Below are positions 44,106 through 53,113 of a stretch of 64,000 bases of DNA, piece after piece. The translations under genes were made by a program, and so were the position numbers. This DNA is from Caldilineales bacterium (GTDB lineage Bacteria > Chloroflexota > Anaerolineae > J102). The notes beneath the pieces were generated by a model. That model searched no databases. It worked only from the letters and a program-made list of their open reading frames with translations, and was not told the DNA's origin. The stretch's first letter is position 1, and each line of letters opens with the position of its first letter. The stretch spans positions 1 through 64,000 of the forward strand of contig JAIBAP010000001.1 in the NCBI GenBank assembly GCA_019695115.1, given 5' to 3'.

Positions 44106-47100
44106 ATGAAGCTCAAACTCCTCCTCACCCTGATCACCTTCCTGATCCTGGCCCCGGCGGGGCTGGCGCAAGGCCCGGAGACGCCGCCAGGCGAAGCCGC
44201 CCCACCCGCCCTCCAGCCCGACCTGCCCTTCGCCGCCGACCACATCCTCGTCCGGTTGGCCGAGGCAGGCGCGGCGGCGGCGCTGCCCCAGGGCGCCGAA
44301 CTCATCTTCGGCGACTGGTACCGCGTTCCCACCGGCGACGCCGCCTCGCCGCAGGAGGCGATGGCGCGGCTGGAGGACGCCGCCGGGGTGGAGGAGGTCG
44401 AACTCGATACCATCGTCCGCCTGAGTCCGGGCGAGCGCGTGGGGCTGACCGAAGCCGGGGCGCAGGCCAGCGCGCCCGATCTCACACCCAATGACCCGTA
44501 TTACAACCTGCAGTGGCACTTTCCGGCCGTGCAGGCGCCCGCAGCCTGGGACCGCAGCAGCGGCCAGGGTGTGGTGGTGGCGGTGATCGACACCGGCGTG
44601 GCCAGGGGCAGCGACCTGGAATGCCGGACGCTGGTGGATGAGTTCAACGCCATCACCAACCAGAGCGGCCAGGGCGTGGCCACCGACGACGAAGGCCACG
44701 GCACGCATGTGGCCGGGACCATCGCCCAGTGCACCAACAACGGCGCCGGTGTGGCCGGGCTGGCCCACAATGCGACGCTGATGCCGGTCAAGGTGCTGGA
44801 CAGCGAGGGTTCGGGGCTGATCAGCGACATCGCCCAGGGCGTCGATTGGGCGCGCAGCCACAATGCCCGCGTCATCAACCTCTCGTTGGGGATGGATTGC
44901 GGTTCGAGCGGCTGGCCGTCGTGTTCGTCGTCGATCCTGAACTCGGCCCTGGCCGCGGCTGCCGCCGCCGACATCGTCATCGTCGCCGCCGCCGGCAACG
45001 CCAACCAGGCGGTGGTCGGCTTTCCGGCCAACCACCCCGATGTCATGGCCGTGAGCGCAGTCGAATACAACCTCAACCGCGCCCCCTACTCCTCCTACGG
45101 CTCGGCCCTGAGTGTGGCCGCGCCGGGCGGGAACACGCACATCGACCGCAACAACGATGGCTATGTGGATGGCGTGCTCCAACAGACTTTCGGCGGCCAG
45201 GGCTGGGGCTACTATTTCTTCGAGGGCACTTCGATGGCGACGCCGCATGTGACGGGCGCCGTCGCCATGCTGCGCTCGGCCAGGCCCGACGCCACCCGCC
45301 AGCAGATCCGCCAGGCCCTGCAAGCCACCGCCCTCGACCGCGGGCCGGCCGGCTTCGACAACGAATATGGCTACGGCGTCATCCAGATCGACGCCGCCCT
45401 CAGCTATCTGCTGGGCAACACCGTCACCCCGCCCGGCGATTTCAGCGAACCGGCCAACGAGGCCCAGGTGACAGCGCCGGTGTGGCTGCGGGTGCAAGTG
45501 ACGAACCCGAACGACATCGCCCATGTGCAGTTCACCAGCAACGGCGCTGGCCCCTGGACGGCCATCTTCGACGATACCCAGGCCCCGTTCGAGGTCTTGT
45601 GGCAGATGGCCGGTGTGCCCAACAACCAGCGTTTTCTGATCGGGGCCGAGATTTATGACAAGTCGGGCAATCGCGTCGACCGCGCCCGCTGGATCACGAA
45701 GTTGCCCGGCGGCGCCGGCGACACGACCGCCCCCAGCGGTGATTTCACCGCCCCCGCGGCTGGCGCCCAGGTGACGGCGCCGGTCTGGCTGCGGGTGTCG
45801 GCGCAGGACAACGCCGGCGGGTCGGGCATGGCCAAGGTGCGGTTCACGACCAACGCCACGGGGCAGTGGCAGTTGATCGCCGAAGACACGACCGCGCCTT
45901 TTGAAATCCAATGGAATATGGCGGGCGTGGCCGACAACGCCAGCTTTATGATCGGGGCCGAGCTGATCGACAACGCCGGCAACCGGGCCGACCGTGTGCG
46001 CACGATCAGCAAACGGCCCGCTGGCGGCGACACGACGCCCCCCACCGGCGATTTCACCGCCCCGGCCGCCAATGCCCAGGTGACGGCCCCGGTCTGGCTG
46101 CGGGTGTCGGCGCAGGACAATGCCGGCGGGTCAGGCGTGGCCAAGGTCCGCTTCACCAGCAACGGCACGGGGCAGTGGCGCCTGCTGGCCGAAGACACCT
46201 CGGCGCCGTATGAGTTCCAATGGGATTTGGCCGGTGTGCCGGAGGCGACGCCGTTCCTGATCGGGGCCGAGATCTATGACGCCGCCGGCAACCGGGCCGA
46301 CCGCGCCCGCTGGATCGTGCGCCGCTCGAACGATACCACGCCCCCCAGCGGCGATTTCAGCGAACCGGCCTCGGGGGCCAGGGTGAACGCGCCGGTGTGG
46401 CTGCGAGCGCAGGTCCAGGACAACACCGGCGGCTCTGGCATCGACCGGGTGCTGTTCACCACCAACGCCACTGGCTCGTGGACGATGTTGGCCGCCGATT
46501 CGGCTGCGCCCTACGAGTTCCAATGGAACATGGCCGGCGCGCCGGAGAACACGCCTTTCTTGATCGGTCTGCAAATCTACGACCGGGCGGGCAACCGCAC
46601 TGACCGCGTGCGCTGGATCATCAAGAACGGCGCCTCCTCGACCCTGCAGAACGGGAATTTCGAGCAGGGCCGCAATGTGGGCTGGCAGGAGTATTCGCAG
46701 AAGGGCTGGCAATTGGTGGTGAACGACCTGCCCGGCACAACCGCGCCTCACGGCGGCCAATGGGCGGCCTGGCTGGGCGGCGACCACAACGAGGTTTCGT
46801 CGCTGTGGCAGAATGTGGCCATCCCGGCCGGGGCCTCGACGCTGCGTTTCTGGTATTGGATCGCCTCCGCCGACGTCTGCGGCTACGACACCGGCGGGGT
46901 GATCATCGACACGACCGTCGTCGCCACCTTCGACCTCTGTGACAGCAACGACACCGACGGCTGGGTGCAGCGGACGCTGAACCTGAGCGCCTATGCCGGC
47001 CGCACGGTGCGCTTGCAGTTCCGGGTGGAGACGGACGGTTCGTTGAACAGCAATTTCTTCCTCGATGACGTCAGTCTGGGTGCGACGGCGCTGGGCGACG

Positions 47101-47285
47101 GCCCGGATGCCACCCTCGCCCCGGCGCCAATCTTCGACGAGGCCGAGATCGAAGCGACCCGCGGCGAGGCCCTGACCCCCGGCCAGTCGTCCGCCTCTCG
47201 GCCCGCGCCCCAACCTGCTCCCCAGCCTGCCCCCGGCCCCGCCTGGCCGCGGCTGTGGCCGAGTTCGACGGCGCCGAAAGAGTAA
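44106..47285 (+). CDS. Secreted S8 subtilisin-like protease with four Ig-like repeats
   Basis: A 1059-residue exported protein: signal peptide (MKLKLLLTLITFLILAPAGLAQ), short inhibitor-like propeptide region, and a subtilase domain with the triad Asp162 (VIDTG), His198 (GHGTHVAGT) and Ser376 (GTSMATPH) plus oxyanion Asn298. Four repeats of about 95 residues follow, each starting (T)PPxGDF.(E/A)PA and containing APVWLRV and a conserved IGAEIYD; parts are nearly identical in DNA, which suggests recent duplication. A C-terminal region (NFEQGRNVGWQEY) looks like a MAM/jelly-roll domain. It follows the alpha-2-macroglobulin gene and could be its paired protease. Confidence 0.92.
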   Translation: MKLKLLLTLITFLILAPAGLAQGPETPPGEAAPPALQPDLPFAADHILVRLAEAGAAAALPQGAELIFGDWYRVPTGDAASPQEAMARLEDAAGVEEVELDTIVRLSPGERVGLTEAGAQASAPDLTPNDPYYNLQWHFPAVQAPAAWDRSSGQGVVVAVIDTGVARGSDLECRTLVDEFNAITNQSGQGVATDDEGHGTHVAGTIAQCTNNGAGVAGLAHNATLMPVKVLDSEGSGLISDIAQGVDWARSHNARVINLSLGMDCGSSGWPSCSSSILNSALAAAAAADIVIVAAAGNANQAVVGFPANHPDVMAVSAVEYNLNRAPYSSYGSALSVAAPGGNTHIDRNNDGYVDGVLQQTFGGQGWGYYFFEGTSMATPHVTGAVAMLRSARPDATRQQIRQALQATALDRGPAGFDNEYGYGVIQIDAALSYLLGNTVTPPGDFSEPANEAQVTAPVWLRVQVTNPNDIAHVQFTSNGAGPWTAIFDDTQAPFEVLWQMAGVPNNQRFLIGAEIYDKSGNRVDRARWITKLPGGAGDTTAPSGDFTAPAAGAQVTAPVWLRVSAQDNAGGSGMAKVRFTTNATGQWQLIAEDTTAPFEIQWNMAGVADNASFMIGAELIDNAGNRADRVRTISKRPAGGDTTPPTGDFTAPAANAQVTAPVWLRVSAQDNAGGSGVAKVRFTSNGTGQWRLLAEDTSAPYEFQWDLAGVPEATPFLIGAEIYDAAGNRADRARWIVRRSNDTTPPSGDFSEPASGARVNAPVWLRAQVQDNTGGSGIDRVLFTTNATGSWTMLAADSAAPYEFQWNMAGAPENTPFLIGLQIYDRAGNRTDRVRWIIKNGASSTLQNGNFEQGRNVGWQEYSQKGWQLVVNDLPGTTAPHGGQWAAWLGGDHNEVSSLWQNVAIPAGASTLRFWYWIASADVCGYDTGGVIIDTTVVATFDLCDSNDTDGWVQRTLNLSAYAGRTVRLQFRVETDGSLNSNFFLDDVSLGATALGDGPDATLAPAPIFDEAEIEATRGEALTPGQSSASRPAPQPAPQPAPGPAWPRLWPSSTAPKE

Positions 47286-47310
47286 GAGGCGCTATTGGCG
47301 TTGGCATGAA

Positions 47311-47343
47311 ACAGCCGCCCGGTTTGCCGGGCGGCTGTTCTTG
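47311..47343 (+). terminator. Rho-independent terminator after subtilisin gene
   Basis: ACAGCCGCCCGG and its complement (47311-47322, 47327-47338) form a 12-base-pair stem with loop TTTG, followed by a T-rich tail. Confidence 0.82.
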
Positions 47344-47379
47344 TTAGCGCCAGGGTTCAGCCGCACAACCGGCAGAAAC

Positions 47380-47769
47380 TCAGTAGCTGACGGTGCGCAA
47401 CCCTGGCACACGCTGAAATTCGGCGGTGTTGCGCGTGAGCAGTGGCAGATCGTGTTGGCGAGCTGAGGCGGCAATCCACAGGTCGTGCGGGCCGATCAGC
47501 GTGTTGAGGCGGCGTAACTGTGCATAGAGGTGGGCGTACAATGCCAGTGTGTCCTCATCGGGCCAGATGGTTTTGTGGCGGCTCAGAAAAGCATTCACCT
47601 GGGCATAATCATGACTAGCGACGGCGGCGCCGCGCAAGAATTCGGCTTTCACCACCCACACCAGCCGGATCTCGCTGTCGAGAAATGGGGCCAGATCGCG
47701 CAATCGCTCAGGCGAGAGAGCGTCGCGCCAACAGCGAATGAGAAAGTTGGTGTCGGCAAGGTAGATCAT
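47380..47769 (-). CDS. vapC: VapC-type PIN-domain toxin
   Basis: A 129-residue PIN protein with the acidic residues of the nuclease centre: Asp in MIYLADTNFLIR, Glu in VVKAEFLRG, Asp in IGPHDLWIAASA and Asn/Glu in LLTRNTAEF. VapC toxins cut tRNA or rRNA. It starts three bases after the antitoxin stop. Confidence 0.9.
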   Translation of the reverse strand: MIYLADTNFLIRCWRDALSPERLRDLAPFLDSEIRLVWVVKAEFLRGAAVASHDYAQVNAFLSRHKTIWPDEDTLALYAHLYAQLRRLNTLIGPHDLWIAASARQHDLPLLTRNTAEFQRVPGLRTVSY

Positions 47770-47772
47770 GGA

Positions 47773-48048
47773 TCAACTCTGTGCCGGCGGTAATTCCGAA
47801 CTGGCCAGCCACGGGTCCATACCCTCCTCCACATTTTTCCAATCGTTTGCCCAGGCCAGGGTCTCGGCCATGACCTGCGCCTGCGGGTCGGTCAGCGGTG
47901 GCAGTTGCTTGAAAGCCTCGATCATGTCGGCCAGGGTGCCGTGCTTGGGCACGACGCGCAACACGACGTTGGAGAATGAATCCTGGGTGCCTGATTTCCA
48001 GTCCTTCAGGCGGGTGTAGGCTTCCTCGGTCAGGGTAATCGTTTTCAT
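47773..48048 (-). CDS. vapB: VapB-type antitoxin (DUF217-like)
   Basis: A 91-residue protein whose N-terminus MKTITLTEEAYTRLKDWKSG matches the short ribbon-helix-helix-like antitoxins of the DUF217/UPF0330 group common in archaea and Chloroflexi; the C-terminal half would wrap the toxin. The ATG at 48048 is six bases from a -10 box, so the mRNA is probably leaderless. Confidence 0.85.
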   Translation of the reverse strand: MKTITLTEEAYTRLKDWKSGTQDSFSNVVLRVVPKHGTLADMIEAFKQLPPLTDPQAQVMAETLAWANDWKNVEEGMDPWLASSELPPAQS

Positions 48049-48054
48049 GCAGGC

Positions 48055-48083
48055 ATGATAGCACGAGTCGTGCGGTCGTGCAA
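48055..48083 (-). promoter_or_regulatory. vapBC promoter with overlapping operator
   Basis: On the minus strand TTGCAC (48078-48083) and TATCAT (48055-48060) are 17 bases apart. Between them lies the palindrome GCACGACTCGTGC (48061-48073), and GCACGAC occurs once more upstream. This is the expected place for autorepression by the VapBC complex. Confidence 0.78.
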
Positions 48084-48150
48084 GGGCCATCGCGGAGTCA
48101 GCACGCAGTACCCTGCGTCGCCCACGTGCGGCCCATTCGAAGGCGACCAT

Positions 48151-48179
48151 CGCACGTACGCGTGCTCGCTCCGCGGATG
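48151..48179 (+). repeat. Dispersed CGCAC..GCGTGCTCG element, copy 3
   Basis: Third copy of the element, 11 bases from the stop codon of the STAND gene and upstream of vapB. Confidence 0.7.
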
Positions 48180-48189
48180 TGATGCCCTA

Positions 48190-51100
48190 TCAATCCAGGC
48201 CGTAACGCTGGAGTTCTTCCGGCGTCAATGCCAGCGGGTCGCGCTGGATGAGCGGGGCGGAGAGGGTGAGGAGGCGTTCGGGGTCGGTAGGGCGGAGGCG
48301 GGGGTCATCATGGACGGAGGTCAAAATGTATTGCCCATCTGGGCTGAAGACGCCCAGCGATTCCCCGCCCAATTGCCAGAGATGCCGATGATCCCGGATA
48401 TCCCAGACATCGACGCCCGTCTCATCTTTGATAGCTACAAGGCGGTTGTCGAGGCTGAAAACGACTTCGCCGATAGCGCCAGTCACATCAAGCGATGTAA
48501 TCTGCTGCTCGCTCTTGGTTTCGGCAATGACCACTTTCTGCAGCTTGGCATCGTGCAGGGCGACAAAAGCGCCATCAGGGCTTACGGCTACGACGCGCCC
48601 CAATGGACTGGCTGCGAACAACTCGTTGCCGTTGCGGAGATCGAAAAGGCGCTTGACACGCTGATCCTGCGACAAATCCTCCACGATGAGATAGTTGTTA
48701 TCGACACTGAAATTGCTAAAGAAAGAATCCAAAGGCCCCAGGATTCTTCTACCCGTGGATAGATCGAAAACATGAAGGCGACGATCCTCATCATCATCAA
48801 CAGCAATCTTGCTGCTATCATCACTAAAGTAGAAATAGTATGAGGAAGTGGGGATTTCTGCAGGAAGAGGAATGTCAGTTCCATCCTGGCTGTCAACGAG
48901 TCGGATTTTTCCTTCTTCGGTGATAAAACCGATCAACCTGCCATCCGGGCTGATTTTATACTCCTCAGTCGCGCCATTTAGAGAAAAAAGTTCTTTCGTG
49001 CCAGCAAGATCCCATACATGCCCAGTTGAGTCATCTGTAACAATGATAACGAAATCTCCTCTGGGACTGATGATCGGGGAGAATGAATCATCACTGAGCA
49101 TATCGATATCGAGTTCAGTCGCTTCTCCTGTCGAGATGTTCCATAGACGCGTGACATCATCGATCCCTTTGACTATGATGAAGGGACTGCTCATGTTCCA
49201 AGTGTGCTGCGACAGAATCTCGACTACCCCGATCGGAAACAGGCTCTCGCCCGTCTTGGCATCCCATACAGCGGTATAGCCGACGGAATTCCGTGTAAGG
49301 ATACGGGCACCTTCGTTGAAGAAAATTGCCCTCTCATAGCTGCCGCCATTTCCAAGACTCAAATGGGAACTGGAAATGGTTGTATCCCAAGCGAAGTAAG
49401 GACCAATCGTAGAATCACTGGTTACGTGACCAACGACGAAGCGACCATCAGTGCTGAAATCAAAATCACCAGACGGCCTGCCTAGAAGGAATTCATCGCC
49501 CGTATCGGTATTCCAGAACTTGTCCCGGTACTGAAGGAGTCGGGAATCAGGACTGAATCCAAGCGCATCGACGTCGGTAATGCCCCGCAGATTCAGAAGG
49601 ACGCGGCCGGACAACGCATCCTGAATCCATGCCCCGTCTTCACTGGTATGGGTGAGGACTAGCGAGCCATCGCGGTTGAGAATGGCGAAGTCCACCAGTC
49701 CTTCGCTATCGAATGGCTTAGGATTTTCATTGCTCGTCAGGTCGTGCAGCCACGCGGTGCCATCCTCGCGCACAATCAGTAGTCGTGTATCTTTCGCATC
49801 GAACTGACGATCAATCTCTTGGCTCGCGCCCCTGATTCGCCCCAACGATCTCACCTCCTGCAAGTTGTCCGCCAGCAAAAGCCTTGCTACACCATCGTTC
49901 GCGCGGACAAGCAGATACTTGCCGGTCTTGCTAAACCGAACCTTGTCGATGTTGCGCCCTCTCAGTCTCTGCTGCACTTCGCCGGTGTCAGTGCGAAGTA
50001 TGAGCGCCCGGCCATCGGCGCTGACGACTGCAATCTGGCTGCTATCAGGGCTAATATCGAGTTGTTCGAGGCCAACACCCCCGCCAAACGGGTTCAACGC
50101 CCGCCCGCTCTCTGCCTTCACGATGCGATTCAAAGCCTCGCCGTCTGTAACTATCAGCAGATTGCCGGGGATTTTGACATCCTCACCGCTCACGTTTACA
50201 CCATCTTCAAGTGGTATTTCATCTCCCGTCCCTGCATCCAAGAGATGATAGCGGCCACCTTCATCAAAGTCATCCAGCAGTAACCACTCGCTATTCTGGC
50301 TAAATAAACCTGTATAGCTATTGACATCGGAAGTCCACAATTTTTGTTTCGATCGAAGATCCCACAGGGTTGGGCCAAAGTTAACATCAAAAACCATAAG
50401 AGATGCGTTGTCAGGGCTGAAAATACCAGGACTTACAACAAGTGCAGCATCTTCCAATTCGTAACGCACATCCCATGTTTCTGTATCCCATATCTTGATG
50501 CTTTCATCACCTACACTAGCCAAGAGCGCGCCATCTTCGCTAAAGGAGATGCCTCCCAATTGACCATCCCATGTATCGACAGGCATCGCGATTTCTTGCC
50601 CTGGTCGCAAATCCCATACATGGAACGTGCCATTCTGATCAGTTGTTACAAGCAGTTCACCGCTTGGGCTTAGCTCCGCGCTCTGAAGCGGCCCATTTTC
50701 GCTGCCCGCAACCAGCCGCCACGGCCACGACTTGGCCATCGCCTGCATCAGCGCGTCGCTGGCCTGGGGATGAATGTAGCCATCTTCGAGGGTCGTCGTC
50801 ATAGCGCGCCTTGCCAGCAGGATGGCCAGGTCGGGGTCCTCTGGGTATTGGTCGATAGCGATTTTGGCTTGGGCGGCCAGTTCGCCAGCGGTCGAGCGCC
50901 GTCTTTGTTTGTCCGCTTCAGCGGCCTTGTCCTTAGCCAACTTGGTTTGGCCCACGGCATCCTCTTTTGCTGCCACCGCTTCCTCTTTTGCTTTCACCGC
51001 TTCGGCGGTCTTCACATCGGCTAGGGACTTTGCGCTTCGCCAACGCAAACCCATCAATAGCGCCAACACCAAAAGGGCCGCGCCAATGCCAACAAAAATG

Positions 51101-52782
51101 CGCAGGCGGTTATTGTTCTTCCGCTCCGCCTCCGCCCGCCTGCGCGCTTCCTCGGCCTTCGCCTCCAGCAAGGCCTCGCGCTCGCGGCGGGCGGCTGCCG
51201 CTTGCTGCTCTCGCTGCTCCGCCGCGATGCGGCTGGCGGCCAGGAACAGGTTCTCGCGCCCGCTCAGTTGCGGCGCCGCTCGGGCTAGCCATGCCTCCGC
51301 AGTATCCAGCCGCAACCCACCCCACAAGAAATCTTCACTCGCTTTGCTGGCCTCCCATTCCCGCGCCGCCTCCTCCACCTGCAACTGGAAGCGCAAGTCC
51401 TCGCGCCCATTCTCGATCCACTCGCGCAGGGTCGGCCAGGCCCGGATCAGGGCCTCGTGCGAGACCTCGGCCGTTTCCCCACCCGTGGCCGGGTCGCGGC
51501 CCGTGGTCAGCAGGCGCTCGTCCACCAACGGCTTCAGCAGCGCCTGCACCTCGTCGGGCGTGTGGCCGGCCGGGGTCAGGTCATCCAACAAGGCCCGGCG
51601 GCGGCTGTCCAGCGCCCCTTCGCCCGGCTGGATCAGCTTGAGCAACAGGTGGCGCAATTGTTCGCGCTCATCTTCGCCGTATTTTTCATGCAGGATGGCG
51701 TCGGCGCGGGCGGCCAGCGCCCCCTCCACCCCGCCCATCGCCTTGTAGGCCGCCCAGGTCATGGCGCCCTCGCCGTCCCGCTGCTCCCACAGCTTCGACA
51801 GTGTGTATTCCAGCAGCGGCAGCGCGCCCGGCTTGCCCGCCACCTGCTCGACCAGCTCCTCGGCCAGCCCCGCCTCGAACTCGCCGCCCACTTCCAGGGC
51901 CGGGTCGTAGATGGCCGAGCCTAATTCCTCCGGCGTCATGGCGCTGACGATGACATCATGGTCGGCGATCCAGCGCGCCAGTTCGGGGTACTCCGCCACC
52001 CGGTGCAGGAAATCGGCCCGCAGGGTGATGATCAGGCAGACAGGCGTCTGCACGGCGGCGACGGCGGCCAGCAGTTGGCGAACGAAGGGGATGCTCTGCC
52101 CGGCCTCGTGGGCGGCGCGGGCGTCCTTGTCGGCCGGGGCCAGCGTCACCAGTTCCTCGGCCTGATCCACCACCAGCACCAGCCGGCGGTTGCCGGCCTG
52201 GCCCAGCAGCAGGTCGGCGGCCAGTAGCAGCCCCCGCTCATCTTCGGCCAGCAGCCGGCGCATCGACAGCACCGCCTCGGCGCTATCGCCGCCCTTGAGT
52301 TGGGCCAGGGCCACGGCCAACGCATCCAGGGGCCGGCCGCCCGGTTTGAAGATGGCGTAGAGCCAGCCCTCGCTGCCCGGCAAAGCGCCGCCTTTCAACT
52401 CCGGGAGCAGCCCCGCCCGCACCACGCTGCTCTTGCCGCTGCCCGACGGCCCCATCACGGCCAGGAACGGCCACTGCCGCACCTTGTCCACCAGTTCGGC
52501 GGTGAGGGCATCGCGGCCGAAAAAGAGGTCGGCGTCTTTCTCCTCGAAGGTGCGCAGACCGACATAGGGGTTGAAGTCGGCGGCGGGCGCCTCCCGCAGT
52601 GCGTCCCACTCGGCCTCGACTTTCTTCAGCTCCTCCTCGACCTGCTTTCTTTCGTGGACAAGCTCGAAGGGCGCATCCACCCCCTTGATGGCAATCTGCC
52701 CATCGAGATAGCCCAGCTTATTCAGCAGAAGCTCGCGTTGTTGGCGTAATTCCCGCACTCTTTGGCGCTGTTCGCGGCGCAT
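48190..52782 (-). CDS. STAND-type NTPase with membrane helix and WD40-like propeller repeats
   Basis: A 1530-residue protein. Residues 1-65 are a charged coiled coil that could be an effector-associated domain. Residues ~70-510 are a STAND ATPase of the nSTAND1 type: NPYVGLRTFEEKDADLFFGRD, Walker A GPSGSGKSS (111-119), Walker B LVLVVDQAEE (201-210), and LPLLEYTLSKLW with the winged-helix part. A coiled coil and one membrane helix (561-580) follow, then WD40-like repeats (about 690-1500; DG..LASVGD.SIKIWD). The repeat half has markedly lower G+C than the ATPase half. Such proteins sense a ligand with the propeller and signal through the N-terminus, often in defence or programmed death. Confidence 0.88.
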   Translation of the reverse strand: MRREQRQRVRELRQQRELLLNKLGYLDGQIAIKGVDAPFELVHERKQVEEELKKVEAEWDALREAPAADFNPYVGLRTFEEKDADLFFGRDALTAELVDKVRQWPFLAVMGPSGSGKSSVVRAGLLPELKGGALPGSEGWLYAIFKPGGRPLDALAVALAQLKGGDSAEAVLSMRRLLAEDERGLLLAADLLLGQAGNRRLVLVVDQAEELVTLAPADKDARAAHEAGQSIPFVRQLLAAVAAVQTPVCLIITLRADFLHRVAEYPELARWIADHDVIVSAMTPEELGSAIYDPALEVGGEFEAGLAEELVEQVAGKPGALPLLEYTLSKLWEQRDGEGAMTWAAYKAMGGVEGALAARADAILHEKYGEDEREQLRHLLLKLIQPGEGALDSRRRALLDDLTPAGHTPDEVQALLKPLVDERLLTTGRDPATGGETAEVSHEALIRAWPTLREWIENGREDLRFQLQVEEAAREWEASKASEDFLWGGLRLDTAEAWLARAAPQLSGRENLFLAASRIAAEQREQQAAAARREREALLEAKAEEARRRAEAERKNNNRLRIFVGIGAALLVLALLMGLRWRSAKSLADVKTAEAVKAKEEAVAAKEDAVGQTKLAKDKAAEADKQRRRSTAGELAAQAKIAIDQYPEDPDLAILLARRAMTTTLEDGYIHPQASDALMQAMAKSWPWRLVAGSENGPLQSAELSPSGELLVTTDQNGTFHVWDLRPGQEIAMPVDTWDGQLGGISFSEDGALLASVGDESIKIWDTETWDVRYELEDAALVVSPGIFSPDNASLMVFDVNFGPTLWDLRSKQKLWTSDVNSYTGLFSQNSEWLLLDDFDEGGRYHLLDAGTGDEIPLEDGVNVSGEDVKIPGNLLIVTDGEALNRIVKAESGRALNPFGGGVGLEQLDISPDSSQIAVVSADGRALILRTDTGEVQQRLRGRNIDKVRFSKTGKYLLVRANDGVARLLLADNLQEVRSLGRIRGASQEIDRQFDAKDTRLLIVREDGTAWLHDLTSNENPKPFDSEGLVDFAILNRDGSLVLTHTSEDGAWIQDALSGRVLLNLRGITDVDALGFSPDSRLLQYRDKFWNTDTGDEFLLGRPSGDFDFSTDGRFVVGHVTSDSTIGPYFAWDTTISSSHLSLGNGGSYERAIFFNEGARILTRNSVGYTAVWDAKTGESLFPIGVVEILSQHTWNMSSPFIIVKGIDDVTRLWNISTGEATELDIDMLSDDSFSPIISPRGDFVIIVTDDSTGHVWDLAGTKELFSLNGATEEYKISPDGRLIGFITEEGKIRLVDSQDGTDIPLPAEIPTSSYYFYFSDDSSKIAVDDDEDRRLHVFDLSTGRRILGPLDSFFSNFSVDNNYLIVEDLSQDQRVKRLFDLRNGNELFAASPLGRVVAVSPDGAFVALHDAKLQKVVIAETKSEQQITSLDVTGAIGEVVFSLDNRLVAIKDETGVDVWDIRDHRHLWQLGGESLGVFSPDGQYILTSVHDDPRLRPTDPERLLTLSAPLIQRDPLALTPEELQRYGLD

Positions 52783-52945
52783 GGGGGGTGCTCCTGAACG
52801 GGGAATGGCAGAGGTCGGAGGGCGGAGGTCAGAGGACGGAGGTCAGAACATCCGTCATGGTGCTTTCCTATCGAGCAGAAACTTCGTCGTTGGTTGTTCG
52901 TCTCTGGGAAGCATGTCGCTACCGCAGTCACTTCGGTTCGCGGGA

Positions 52946-52974
52946 ACTATAGGTGATGGTGGGGACAACGACAA
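52946..52974 (-). promoter_or_regulatory. Promoter of STAND gene
   Basis: On the minus strand TTGTCG (52969-52974), 17 bases, TATAGT (52946-52951). The leader to the ATG at 52782 is about 155 bases and contains GGAGGTC-like short repeats near 52805-52845. Confidence 0.68.
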
Positions 52975-53023
52975 ATCGGGCGGGAGGACAGGGGACGAAT
53001 GGGATCGAAGGAATCAGGTGAAA

Positions 53024-53113
53024 TCAGGCATGTAGTCCGCGTTGCACCACTCGGTCGAGTTCCACGACTTCTCCTCGTATGCGCTTTGCGACTTGCAGAT
53101 AACGATCCGTCAC
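53024..53113 (-). pseudogene. Truncated 29-residue remnant of an MNT partner (HepT-like N-terminus)
   Basis: Reading from a GTG that overlaps the MNT stop (GTGA), a 29-residue ORF (VTDRYLQVAKRIRGEVVELD...) ends at a TGA. The sequence looks like the first helix of HEPN/HepT-like toxins that normally follow MNT genes and are about 150 residues long. The rest of such a protein is missing. The pair would thus be a broken toxin-antitoxin module. Confidence 0.45.

Noticed and set aside
52800-52850. Short upstream ORFs and GGAGGTC repeats as a regulatory leader of the STAND gene
   Set aside because: The ORFs have 9-19 codons without good ribosome-binding sites. The repeat is irregular, so no function is claimed.
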